NCBI RefSeq assembly: GCF_002135355.1
Contig: NZ_NEGE01000018.1
Span: forward strand, 1-64,000
Origin: Acinetobacter sp. ANC 4169
GTDB lineage: Bacteria; Pseudomonadota; Gammaproteobacteria; Pseudomonadales; Moraxellaceae
Reading direction: 5' to 3'
Length of the DNA: 64,000 nt
Below, in pieces: positions 34,873 through 43,902 of the stretch. The notes under the pieces are model-generated. The model saw only the letters and a program-made list of their open reading frames with translations, did not search any database and was not told the origin of the DNA. The first letter of the stretch is position 1, and each line of letters opens with the position of its first letter. The position numbers were made by a program, and so were the translations under genes.

Positions 34873-35441
34873 GAGAAAACTCCTTGTATATATAAGTTAC
34901 GAACCGCTGTTAAATAATTAATAGGGATGCAGCAATTTTTTTAAAGGGTAGCTTTGGCAGGTTTTTTATAAAATAATTTTTTTGTATTTTTTTTATGCAG
35001 TAAATGGCTAAATAATCGCTAAAAAATGATTTTTATTTAAGCAAGAAGTTAGAGTAAGTAGAAATTATATGGCTGATTTTTATTTATTTTAATCGCTTTA
35101 TTATTTTGGGTGAGACTAAGGAAATATTTATACACAATTTTCAATTGCTGTTAAATATTCTATTACCAGGTTATTGCTTAAAAAATATCTCAGCAAAGTA
35201 ATATCTAATCTCTACTATTCGATTAGCCTTGCATTGATATAGGTATATATCGATATCTAAAAGATAGACATCTAAAAAATAGCCATCTAAAAAAATATGC
35301 ATCTAAAAAAATAGCCATGCTTGATATAGTGAAAAACGTTAAAGTTGCCGTGCACAGTGTAGCAGGATCGCTCAGCAGTTCTGGGCTGTGTGTAGTGTGC
35401 AGATGATATCAACAAGCTTAGATTAAACTGGTTAAATTGAA
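34873..35441. other. AT-rich intergenic region with a short tandem repeat
   Basis: About 570 bp with no supported gene. The first 330 bp are extremely AT-rich. A tandem repeat lies at 35255-35316, and a weak inverted repeat (TGCACA near 35350 pairing TGTGCA near 35398) precedes the next gene. Confidence 0.6.
35255..35316. repeat. Short tandem repeat, about four 15-16 bp units
   Basis: The unit is ATCTAAAAAAATAGCC with small changes between copies (at 35255, 35270, 35285 and 35301). Confidence 0.85.
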
Positions 35442-35714
35442 ATGATGACAGCAACCATCGAACAGCAAGTATTGGATCAAATTCAAAAGATGCAGCAACA
35501 GGATCAAGTTCCTGTTGCCGTCATGTTAGGGCATGAAGACTGGCTGATTTTTGCCGAGCAGTCGAAAGTAGCTTATACACCTTTTGGCAGTGCTCGACGT
35601 TATCAACCTGCTTTAGCTGGCTTGTTATTGGTTCGTGTTGATGAAATGAATATGACGCGTGTGGTAACTCAAACTGAGTTGGATGCTTATGCTCAAACAC
35701 ATCAGCTTCTATAA
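35442..35714 (+). CDS. Small protein of unknown function (90 residues)
   Basis: A soluble, glutamine- and methionine-rich protein (MMTATIEQQVLDQIQKMQQQ) with a central beta-type stretch AVMLGHEDWLIFAEQ and YQPALAGLLLVRVDE. Codon use resembles neighbouring genes. No domain is recognised. The start could be the second ATG (35445). It lies convergent with gloB with only about 20 bp between them. Confidence 0.65.
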   Translation: MMTATIEQQVLDQIQKMQQQDQVPVAVMLGHEDWLIFAEQSKVAYTPFGSARRYQPALAGLLLVRVDEMNMTRVVTQTELDAYAQTHQLL

Positions 35715-35735
35715 ACATTTCATATGATACATATA

Positions 35736-36467
35736 TTAAAACTGATCTTTTAACTGCCGTAAGCGTTGGAATTCCTCGACGCTATCGGCTCTTAAAAACG
35801 GATTGGTTTCCAATTCCAGTTCAATCGTGCTGGGTAAGGTGCATTGTCCCAGCATGCGTTGGGCTTCTACTTTATCGAAGCGCTGCTGAATCGCAAGATT
35901 ATCGGGTTCTACATGCAAGGAAAACTTGGCATTGGCCAGCGTGTATTCATGAGTACAGTAGACCTTGGTGCGTGCAGGCAAAGCAGCCAGACGATTCAGT
36001 GAATGGTACATTTGCTCGTAAGTACCTTCAAATACCCGACCACAACCCATGGCAAACAATGTATCGCCACAGAAAAGCACATCCAAAGCATCAATAAAAT
36101 AAACAATATGCCCCAGCGTATGTCCCGGTACGGCAAGAATCTCAATATTTAAATCATGAAAATGAATATGGGCTTCATGTTGTAGCGGATGAGTGATAAA
36201 AGGAACTTTACTCAACTCATCACGCGGTCCATACACAGGAATGTGGCGGTTGATTAAAAGTTCAGGTACACCGCCGGTATGATCTTTATGCCAATGTGTC
36301 AGCCAGATTTGACTGAGCTTTAAGCCATGTTCTGCGCAATAGTCTTCGACCAGATGTGCTTCAGTTGGGTCAACTGCGACCACTTCTTTAGTTGGAATAT
36401 GTTCTAATAACCAAATATAGTTCTGTAATTGATTTTTCACATCAATCATATGGATTTGAAAATTCAT
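35736..36467 (-). CDS. gloB: Hydroxyacylglutathione hydrolase (glyoxalase II)
   Basis: A 243-residue metallo-beta-lactamase-fold enzyme. The metal-binding motif THWHKDHTGG is at 58-67, with further ligands in VPGHTLGHIVYF, FCGDTLFAMGCGR and CTHEY. It hydrolyses S-D-lactoylglutathione to D-lactate, completing methylglyoxal detoxification. The C-terminal glutathione-contact region is present (NPFLRADS). Length fits the gammaproteobacterial form. It is monocistronic. Confidence 0.95.
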   Translation of the reverse strand: MNFQIHMIDVKNQLQNYIWLLEHIPTKEVVAVDPTEAHLVEDYCAEHGLKLSQIWLTHWHKDHTGGVPELLINRHIPVYGPRDELSKVPFITHPLQHEAHIHFHDLNIEILAVPGHTLGHIVYFIDALDVLFCGDTLFAMGCGRVFEGTYEQMYHSLNRLAALPARTKVYCTHEYTLANAKFSLHVEPDNLAIQQRFDKVEAQRMLGQCTLPSTIELELETNPFLRADSVEEFQRLRQLKDQF

Positions 36468-36715
36468 GAGATATAAATCAATAATATAGATATGAATAAG
36501 CTAGCGTTAAAGCCAAGTTTTTTCTAGGGGAAAATCGCAATTAATAGGGCAGGTTTTATACATAAAGTTGCTGATCTGTAGGATGAGATAAAGCTCATCC
36601 TCATAGACAGCTTTTTAATTTAAAAATGGTTGCAATTGAATGCTGGTTGAAACGATTTATGTATTGCAGTCAGCACATGCAAAAAATGCTGAGTATAAAA
36701 ATGGGGTAGATCAAT

Positions 36716-37540
36716 ATGAAAATGTATCAGGTAGATGCGTTTACAACGGAATTATTTAAGGGGAATCCAGCGGCCGTGATTATCACCGAGCAATGGCTAG
36801 ATGAAGCGTCAATGCAGAATATCGCTCTGGAAAATAATCTGTCTGAAACGGCATTTGTTAGAATAATCGATGCTGAGAATTATGAAATCCGCTGGTTTAC
36901 CCCAACCACTGAAGTGAACTTTTGCGGGCATGCCACTTTAGCCAGCAGTTTTGTGCTATTTAAGGATTTTACCACTGCGAAAACCATCCTGTTTCATGTA
37001 AAAAACCTAGGTGTTTTTGTGGTGAGCCAAGCGGCTGATGGCAAAATCAAAATGAATTTTCCGATTCGCCGTGCAGAAAAAATTACCCATTATCCTGAAA
37101 TTTTAAAGCAAATTTTAAGCAAGCCATTTAAAAATGTTTTTTTAAATAATCAGGCTTACATTATGGAATATGAAAATCCACAAGATGTACTGGATGAAAA
37201 GCCCAACCTGCAATTATTAAAACAATGGGCACAACATCAAGCAAAAGTAACAGAACCGCAGGTTGCGCTGGATCTTGCCATTACGGCTCAGGCAGTTACA
37301 GCTTATGATTGTGTATCTCGTTATTTTGCCCCAGCCAATGGTATTGACGAAGATCCGGTTACAGGTTCAATTCATTGCGCTATTGCACCGCTTTGGGCAG
37401 ATAAATGGGGCAAAAGTGAAATTCTGGCTTATCAGGCATCTGCACGTGGAGGAAACTTATATTGTGAAGTGCTTGAAAATGAACGGATTGAAATTTCAGG
37501 TTATGCCAAGTTATATATGCAGGCTGAGTTAAATTTTTAA
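36716..37540 (+). CDS. PhzF-family isomerase
   Basis: A 274-residue protein of the diaminopimelate-epimerase-like PhzF fold. The N-terminus MKMYQVDAFTTELFKGNPAAV is diagnostic, and the catalytic glutamate is Glu44 in NNLSETAF. FCGHATLA and the C-terminal DEDPVTGSIHCAIAPLW are the two conserved substrate loops. No phenazine genes are nearby, so the true substrate is unknown, as for most family members. It is monocistronic, upstream of the M16 protease gene. Confidence 0.92.
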   Translation: MKMYQVDAFTTELFKGNPAAVIITEQWLDEASMQNIALENNLSETAFVRIIDAENYEIRWFTPTTEVNFCGHATLASSFVLFKDFTTAKTILFHVKNLGVFVVSQAADGKIKMNFPIRRAEKITHYPEILKQILSKPFKNVFLNNQAYIMEYENPQDVLDEKPNLQLLKQWAQHQAKVTEPQVALDLAITAQAVTAYDCVSRYFAPANGIDEDPVTGSIHCAIAPLWADKWGKSEILAYQASARGGNLYCEVLENERIEISGYAKLYMQAELNF

Positions 37541-37675
37541 CTTGTGGATATAAAAGAACTACAAAGTTGTTGAAATAATCAGCAATTCTTGCAAAAAGTT
37601 ACTACTCGCCATCATCATCATTTTCTAAGATGTGATGGCTTAAAAATTCATATGACTGAATAAATTGGAATAATT

Positions 37676-40444
37676 ATGCTCATGCGGTTTAAACAACTTA
37701 CTATCTCATTATTATTTGTTGGCTTTAGTGCAACTGCTTGGGCACAGCCTATTTTAATTAAATCTGAGCAGAAGATTGAAGAATATAAATTAGACAATGG
37801 TTTTCGCGTGGTGCTGGCGCAAAATGATAAAGAAAATAAAGTATTTATGAACACGGTCTATCTGACCGGTTCACTTAATGATCCGCAGGGTAAAGGTGGT
37901 TTGGCACATTTGCTGGAGCATCTGGCATTTAAGGGTACCCAAAATATCAAGGGTGAAGAATTTCAGCGCCGTCTGGATCAATATACCTTAATGACCAATG
38001 CCAGTACCGATTATTATTCCACTAAATATACCAATATTATTCGTCCTGAACAGAATGCAATTAATGAAGTGATTCATCTTGAAGCCGAGCGCATGGATAA
38101 ACTGGTGCTGCAAGAAAAGTTTGTTCCTTCGGAAATTTCGATTGTGAAACGCGAACGCGAAGTGCGTATGGATCAGCCTTTTTCGGTGATGATGGACCAG
38201 ATGTGGAAATCGGCTTATGGCAACCGCTATTTGGGACGTTTGCCAATTGGCGATTTAAACGAACTGCAATCCATTAAAATGGATGAGCTGAATAAATTTT
38301 ACCGTACCTGGTATGCACCGAATAATGCCGTGATGATTATTTCCGGTAAATTTGATAAGGCAGCCGTATTAAAACAGATTGATCAACAATTTAGTCCAAT
38401 AGCAGCCCGTCAGGTTCCTGCTCAGACCAAAGTTCCTGTGCTGGATTCGGCCAAAATTCAGCAAAGAAATTTTGTCGTGAAAAAGGGCAGTGATCTGGCC
38501 AAATTCAATATTTACCTGAACGGCAAAAATGAAAAAATCAAATCTGCTTTGGCACTGGCACCCTATTTATATACCATGCAGCCGAGTGGACATTTATATC
38601 AGAGCGTGGTGGAAACTGGGCTAAGTACCGGTGTTCAATCGACTACCTGGCTGGATCAGGACTTTAATCTGGTGTTTATGGGAGCGGTTTACGCGCCAAA
38701 TCATGATGAGAAAAAGGTTCAATCCGAACTGGTGGCAGGAGTAGAGAAAAAACAGGCCTTTAATGAGACCGAATTGAACCGAGTGAAAAATTTAATTCAG
38801 AATCAGGCAGACAGTGTGCTGAGTAATGCGGCTGCACTGGGTGGGCGATTAAGTGATTACTATGTGGCTTATCAGGGCGATTGGTCACAGTATTTTACTG
38901 ATCTGAATAATGTAAAACAGCTCAAGCTGAACGAGGTCAATCAGACCCTGACCCAGTTTTTAGTGCCCGAACACCGTATTTCTGGTGATATTAAACCGAC
39001 TCCGGAAGATCAGAAAAAAGCATTGCAGCAACAGGCCGCCGAGCAGCCTAAAACGCCAAATCAGACCAGTGTGCAAGAAGAGCCGCTTAAAGATAGCAGT
39101 GTCTATAAGCAGGAAGTCGCGGAATATGTGAAAACATCCAAACAGTATTTGCTGAGTACGGAAAAGAAAATTCAGCGTGGAAAATTGAAAAATGGCATTG
39201 CCTATGCCTTATATCCGACCTCCACCCGTGATGATAAAACCTATGCCACGATTTCTATCGATTTCGGTACAGAACAATCCTTATTTAACAAAGGTGAAGT
39301 GCTGGATTTGATGGCGTATTTACTGTTACGTGGTTCAGAGCAATATAGCTTGCAGGATATTGCAGACAAATCGATTGAAGCAGGCGGTGGAGCAACTGCT
39401 AGCGCCTCAGCCAATAGCATTACCATTCAGATTGTGGCGAAAAAAGACAAATTTGAGGATTATTTCAAATTTATGATGCAGGTACTGAAAAAGCCGAAGT
39501 TTGAACAGTCGCAATTTGACTTGATTAAATCACAAAGCTTGTCGAGCCTGGATCGTCCTTATACTGAACCTGAAACGGTTGCAGCACTGACCATGACCCG
39601 CTTATTAGAAACCTATCAACCGGGAGATTTGCGTTACCATTTTGAGCCGGATCTTTCCAAACAGCAGATTAAAGCGGCAACTGTTGAGCAAGTGAAAAAG
39701 TTATATCAGGATTTCTTTGTCAGTAATCATGCACAGATTGCCATCACTGGTGATTATCAGGCTCAGCCCATGCTTAAACTGCTGCAAAAAGAATTTTCAG
39801 GATGGAAAGCGCAACAGCCTTATCAACGTCTAAGTTCTGATTATCAGGCGTATAAAGCACAAAAAGTTCATGCCTTGGCGGAGCAACGTGAATTTGGTAA
39901 TTATCAGGCAATTTTGACCTTGCCGGTAGGTTCAAACCATGCCGATGCACCAGCACTCATGGTGTTGAGTTATATTATGGGTGACTCGCAACTGTCTTCA
40001 CGCCTGGCTCAAGAACTACGTGAGAAAAATGCCCTGGTGTATGGTTTTGGCAGTGATCTGGATCTGGATGAGTGGATCGACTCAGGTGCACTCACTATTG
40101 AAGCCAATTATACAGCAGCGAAGTCGGTGCAAGTATCACAAGGGGTGCATAAAGTCCTGAATGATTTACTTAGTAATGGGGTGACGGAACAGGAGCTGGA
40201 AGCGGCCAAAGCCAATATTCTGAAAAAACGGGTCACTGCTTTGGAAGATGAGCGTAATATTCACGCAATGCTTATGCCACAGCTGGAACATAATCGCGAC
40301 TTATTGTTTCGTGAGAAGCGTGATCAGGCATTCGCAAAACTCAGCAAAGCCGATGTAGACGCCGTGATCAAGAAATACATCAAACTGGATCAGCTGGTGG
40401 AAGTCATGGCGGACCAGTATGGGAAGCCACAAAACAAGTCATAA
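37676..40444 (+). CDS. Periplasmic M16-family zinc metalloprotease (pitrilysin-like, fused halves)
   Basis: A 922-residue protein with a signal peptide (MRFKQLTISLLFVGFSATAWA). The first half has the inverted zinc motif HLLEH at 78-82 with a third ligand in the NEVIHLEAERM helix near residue 155. The second half, starting near residue 500, is the inactive M16 partner domain (LLLRGSEQYSLQDIAD lacks HxxEH). This two-half layout forms the closed clamshell of M16 proteases. It likely degrades peptides in the periplasm. It may begin at 37676 or at the next ATG (37682). It is followed by repeat-like DNA and a pseudogene. Confidence 0.93.
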   Translation: MLMRFKQLTISLLFVGFSATAWAQPILIKSEQKIEEYKLDNGFRVVLAQNDKENKVFMNTVYLTGSLNDPQGKGGLAHLLEHLAFKGTQNIKGEEFQRRLDQYTLMTNASTDYYSTKYTNIIRPEQNAINEVIHLEAERMDKLVLQEKFVPSEISIVKREREVRMDQPFSVMMDQMWKSAYGNRYLGRLPIGDLNELQSIKMDELNKFYRTWYAPNNAVMIISGKFDKAAVLKQIDQQFSPIAARQVPAQTKVPVLDSAKIQQRNFVVKKGSDLAKFNIYLNGKNEKIKSALALAPYLYTMQPSGHLYQSVVETGLSTGVQSTTWLDQDFNLVFMGAVYAPNHDEKKVQSELVAGVEKKQAFNETELNRVKNLIQNQADSVLSNAAALGGRLSDYYVAYQGDWSQYFTDLNNVKQLKLNEVNQTLTQFLVPEHRISGDIKPTPEDQKKALQQQAAEQPKTPNQTSVQEEPLKDSSVYKQEVAEYVKTSKQYLLSTEKKIQRGKLKNGIAYALYPTSTRDDKTYATISIDFGTEQSLFNKGEVLDLMAYLLLRGSEQYSLQDIADKSIEAGGGATASASANSITIQIVAKKDKFEDYFKFMMQVLKKPKFEQSQFDLIKSQSLSSLDRPYTEPETVAALTMTRLLETYQPGDLRYHFEPDLSKQQIKAATVEQVKKLYQDFFVSNHAQIAITGDYQAQPMLKLLQKEFSGWKAQQPYQRLSSDYQAYKAQKVHALAEQREFGNYQAILTLPVGSNHADAPALMVLSYIMGDSQLSSRLAQELREKNALVYGFGSDLDLDEWIDSGALTIEANYTAAKSVQVSQGVHKVLNDLLSNGVTEQELEAAKANILKKRVTALEDERNIHAMLMPQLEHNRDLLFREKRDQAFAKLSKADVDAVIKKYIKLDQLVEVMADQYGKPQNKS

Positions 40445-40446
40445 TT

Positions 40447-40502
40447 TTTAATCCCTTCTTTAAAACTCCTCCCTTTTATAAAGGGAGGTTGGGAGGGATT
40501 TT
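40447..40502. repeat. Palindromic repeat-like sequence after M16 gene
   Basis: An imperfect inverted repeat of AATCCCTTC ... CTCCCTTTTATAAAGGGAG ... GGGAGGGATT type. It resembles the CTCTCCCTAACCCTCTCC-rich DNA at 48663-48790 and may act as a terminator. Confidence 0.6.
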
Positions 40503-40537
40503 GACTGATTGAATAATGAATAGTGAATAGTGAATAG

Positions 40538-40960
40538 TTATAAGCGATAAAACTGCTTCGCATTATGATGAAATACCCGTTCCAATGCATTCGCATCACA
40601 TGCCACAACTGCATCACTAAGGGCATCAATTGTTGAGCAGTGAAGTGCTGACCCGATCCATCGGAAAGTTGAAGGCAAACATTACCCGGTAACTGCCAAA
40701 GTTTTGCAGCACATGGCTGATCAGTGGAAAGGCCAGATCATAAACTTCCTGTTTGCTGGCGAGGCGGTTTTGCTTATGAAACTGATGAACCCAACACAGG
40801 CATAAACATTCGGGTAGCTGGTCAGTTCGGTAATATCCTTGTCTTCATGTACTGCTGCCATTTTACGAACGTCTTTAAAGCGCGGCGAAGCTTTTTTATG
40901 CAATTGCAAAATCTTTTTAAAATTGCTGTCACGTGAATCTGCTGTTGCATTTCTATCCTT
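40538..40960 (-). pseudogene. Decayed amidohydrolase (ACMSD-like), fragmentary and frameshifted
   Basis: On the minus strand separate frames carry adjacent pieces of one protein. An upstream piece reads SPRFKDVRKMAAVHEDKDI and ELTSYPNVYACVGF. A frame change follows near 40770 and the next piece reads LAFPLISHVLQNFGSYRVMF and FAFNFPMDRVSTSLL before a stop near 40635. The last piece, in another frame, reads DAVVACDANALERVFHHNAK and FYRL. These are characteristic C-terminal blocks of metal-dependent amidohydrolases. At least two frame disruptions exist and the catalytic N-terminal half is absent, so the gene is dead. Confidence 0.75.
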
Positions 40961-41039
40961 AGTACAGCAAATCTTTATTAGTTAAAATCTTGTAAAGTAT
41001 TATGGCTTTTAAGAGCCTTTCATCCAAAAAAAGGGCCTA

Positions 41040-41063
41040 AAAAAAGCCCTGACGGGCTTTTTT
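41040..41063. terminator. Terminator downstream of DUF3144 gene
   Basis: The stem AAAAAAGCCC-TGAC-GGGCTTTTTT lies between the gene and the pseudogene and works on either strand. Confidence 0.8.
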
Positions 41064-41072
41064 AACAGATGA

Positions 41073-41480
41073 TCAGTGCTGATGATCATGATCATGATCA
41101 TGGTCATGCTTATTGGCATGAAATTCTTCGTTATGACGGAAGCGAAGATAGTTTTCAAACTGTTCGCAATATTCGTCATAGTTGTCTTCCAGCATCATCT
41201 GGAACTGCTGCATGATATAAGACATCACCTGATCTTTGGCATCGCGCATTTCATTGCCATCTTTAAAGTTATTGGCAGCCACCCAGGTATTAAAACGGGC
41301 AGTACCGAACAACATTGCAGCGCTTACTTGTCCGCGCATTTCAGCAGGTTTCACGGCTGAACCTTTTTCGACACGGCAAAATTCATTGGCCTGTTTAATA
41401 AATTCATCAGCACGTTCAAAAAAAGCAGCATTTAACGCTTCTTCTTCGGTTACATCTGTTGCTTCAATCTTTTGAACCAT
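41073..41480 (-). CDS. DUF3144 protein with His/Asp-rich tail
   Basis: About 135 residues from the ATG at 41480, chosen because AGGA lies eight bases upstream. The longer frame from 41495 lacks one. The DUF3144 core is helical (DEFIKQANEFC, AAMLFGTARFNTWVAANNF). The last dozen residues are an alternating run HDHDHDHDHQH that could bind metal ions such as nickel or zinc. Function unknown. It is divergent from the 214-residue hypothetical gene. Confidence 0.82.
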   Translation of the reverse strand: MVQKIEATDVTEEEALNAAFFERADEFIKQANEFCRVEKGSAVKPAEMRGQVSAAMLFGTARFNTWVAANNFKDGNEMRDAKDQVMSYIMQQFQMMLEDNYDEYCEQFENYLRFRHNEEFHANKHDHDHDHDHQH

Positions 41481-41576
41481 GAACTTTTCCTGCAAAAACG
41501 ATCTAATGGCATATTATAGGCAAAGCCTTGCAGAAACTAAACCTTTGGCTTAATCTAAAAATAGCCTAAGCATAAA

Positions 41577-42221
41577 ATGGATACTCCAATGCAAGATGCC
41601 ATTGCCGTACAAAGTTTAAAAAGTGATATCGCCTTATTGCGTCAAAATATCTGGCCGCCTGCAAATCTGGCCAATGTTGAAGGCTTGCCTATTTATTATG
41701 GCTCTAAAAAAGAAGTTGATGAATATTATCGGCAATGGACCGGTCTAATTGAAAGGGCACAAGACCTGTTTCAGCCTTTTATGCAAGATGAAATTATGGA
41801 TGCCGTGCATTTACCCAGCCATTTGAATCTGCCGTTATTTTATTTTCATGTCGATCGAATCCGGATTAACAAAACCCGTGCCAAAGAGTCGAAAACTTTT
41901 CGTGGTATTGCCAGCCTGATCGATAAATGTGGAGAATATCCACCCGAGCAGATTCAAGCCATGCGTGCCTGGCTGGAAAGTGATGATACGGCAGCATTAG
42001 TGGCACACCGTGAATTTATTGATTTGCGTACTTATGTGTTCCAGCATGGACAAAGTGAATATACCCGTACACGGTTTTATGTGAATGGCATTGTACTCAG
42101 TACAGAGCCACATTTTGAACTGGTGGATGCCCGCGATAAACCGCGAAAACAGCGCAACGATAGTTATAGCGACCCGTTGGCGGATAATGGAACCTGGAAA
42201 ATATTTGGCAAATATCGCTAA
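41577..42221 (+). CDS. Hypothetical protein (214 residues)
   Basis: A soluble protein with no recognised family. It shows conserved-looking stretches such as GLPIYYGSKKEVDEYYRQW, HLPSHLNLPLFYFHVDRIR and a C-terminal WKIFGKYR. Codon use and a long uninterrupted frame argue it is real. There are no cysteines in obvious metal patterns and no signal peptide. It stands between DUF3144 (divergent) and the CYTH/CHAD gene (convergent). Confidence 0.7.
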   Translation: MDTPMQDAIAVQSLKSDIALLRQNIWPPANLANVEGLPIYYGSKKEVDEYYRQWTGLIERAQDLFQPFMQDEIMDAVHLPSHLNLPLFYFHVDRIRINKTRAKESKTFRGIASLIDKCGEYPPEQIQAMRAWLESDDTAALVAHREFIDLRTYVFQHGQSEYTRTRFYVNGIVLSTEPHFELVDARDKPRKQRNDSYSDPLADNGTWKIFGKYR

Positions 42222-42242
42222 TATTTAATTCTCTTTTTATAT

Positions 42243-43703
42243 TTACCAGAAAGTATCGGTTTTAGAATATTCATCTAAATGCTGTTTGGCCTGTTGCAGA
42301 ATGTATTTTTTTTCATTGGCAATCCAGCCCAAGGCAAACCATGCTTTTTGCTTTCTCTTTACGATGTTCTGGAACATGACTTCAGCCATCATTAAATCAT
42401 TATATTGTCCCAGGCTTTCCTGTGCAGGTTTTAAATCTTTAAGATAACGCTTTACATCTTTGTCTGGATAAAGTGAAGCCACAAACTCTACCGAATAACG
42501 CAAACGTTTGACCCGTTTGCGGGTGCGATGCCGTGACGGAATATCTAAATCTAGAAATTGTTCAGCATCTTTGCAGATCTGGTGATGTAATTTTTGCAGT
42601 TTTTTGGCGATATCTTTTTTTAATCCGGATTTTTTCTTGTTTTTAACCGGTTGATGGACGAATTGTAGTAGCGCTAACATCAGGTTAACGAAGTCTGAAG
42701 AACGTAATGATTCATCCACTGCAATCTGATTTTCTTCAGTAATATTCGGAAGTTCAATATAAGGTCCTCCCGCTTGTTGTAATTGCGGTAAAAGTCCTTC
42801 GTTCAAGGCATCGCGGTCACGGGTTGCACCCAGTTGACGAAATAAGTCGGTCAGTTGTTCTTGCCATTGTGGATTTACCTGATCTGACCAATCATCAAAC
42901 ACACGCAAGGCACTTCTTAAACGGCGCATGGCAACGCGTGCCTGATGTACATGTTCGCTGTCATATTGTTCAGCAGCGATTGCCGCTGCATTCGGTAACA
43001 GATGCTGCAAGGCATTATTGATGATCTGTTTTAATGTGCTATCTGTTGAATCCTGTGAGTTCAATTGTAGGGGAGCGGCAAACTGAGCCGGTGGAATTGT
43101 TAAATCCTGGGCTAGTAAATCGCCGCGTTGCGCTTTGCTGCGAACATCCAGCCATAAATCATAACGCTGCACCCAAGGCTGGATAAATTTGATCAGGTCA
43201 TGGATAGAACCTTGTTTAAGCTCAAATTCAATTTCATAAATAGGTAGTTTTTGATCGTTGTGACGAATCTCACCACGATCCAGACTGACCTCAATTTCTG
43301 AACGGTTAAAATGAACCACGTGCACCAGACGTTGAACCACTGTTTCATATTGCACAGTCAGGTTTTTAGCCTGTTTGCCCAAAGCATTTTGCAGCAATTG
43401 TTTTGCTTGCGAATTGGACGGGTAAATCTTGAGATCTAAAGTCGGATCTTTTAGCTCGCCCAAGTCTTTTTCTAATTCAAAACGTTGTAAGGAATGATTA
43501 CAGGGCGCTTTTAAGGTTTGTATCCAGTGATCGTCTTCAAGACGTTGCCGTAATGAAATCTTTTGTTGAGCCAAATGCCGTTCGGGCGTGTCGTAGTATT
43601 TTGCATATAAAGAAATCAAGCGAGCATTCTTGTTCAAGAAGAGCTGATAGAGCTTTTCTTGATGTGATGCGGGAATCTGAAATTTTAATTCTACTTCGAG
43701 CAT
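42243..43703 (-). CDS. CYTH-CHAD protein (inorganic triphosphatase YgiF-like)
   Basis: A 486-residue protein. The N-terminal CYTH domain opens with EVELKFQIP, the ExExK metal-triphosphate signature, with further acidic and basic strands to about residue 195. The C-terminal CHAD domain keeps its histidine/arginine helix pattern (HVHQARVAMRRLRSALRVF and RHRTRKRVKRLRYSVEF). CYTH domains hydrolyse triphosphate and CHAD domains bind polyphosphate. It lies downstream of a paralog of identical length, with about 200 bp between them. Confidence 0.9.
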   Translation of the reverse strand: MLEVELKFQIPASHQEKLYQLFLNKNARLISLYAKYYDTPERHLAQQKISLRQRLEDDHWIQTLKAPCNHSLQRFELEKDLGELKDPTLDLKIYPSNSQAKQLLQNALGKQAKNLTVQYETVVQRLVHVVHFNRSEIEVSLDRGEIRHNDQKLPIYEIEFELKQGSIHDLIKFIQPWVQRYDLWLDVRSKAQRGDLLAQDLTIPPAQFAAPLQLNSQDSTDSTLKQIINNALQHLLPNAAAIAAEQYDSEHVHQARVAMRRLRSALRVFDDWSDQVNPQWQEQLTDLFRQLGATRDRDALNEGLLPQLQQAGGPYIELPNITEENQIAVDESLRSSDFVNLMLALLQFVHQPVKNKKKSGLKKDIAKKLQKLHHQICKDAEQFLDLDIPSRHRTRKRVKRLRYSVEFVASLYPDKDVKRYLKDLKPAQESLGQYNDLMMAEVMFQNIVKRKQKAWFALGWIANEKKYILQQAKQHLDEYSKTDTFW

Positions 43704-43902
43704 GTTAAAACTCCTGACACTTGATCATCGATACTGTCATGACTTCGATTGTAAGCCAGTCTCAAAAAAAGGGTAGAGTTTTGCGAGGAAAATAAACAAA
43801 GCATATGCAGGATAAATCAAGCTCATTTACTGATCCTGCAAGATGCTCTGGATGTAGCGATTTTAAAATTTTTACAGTTTTTAGAGTGATTAGTTTTTAT
43901 CG

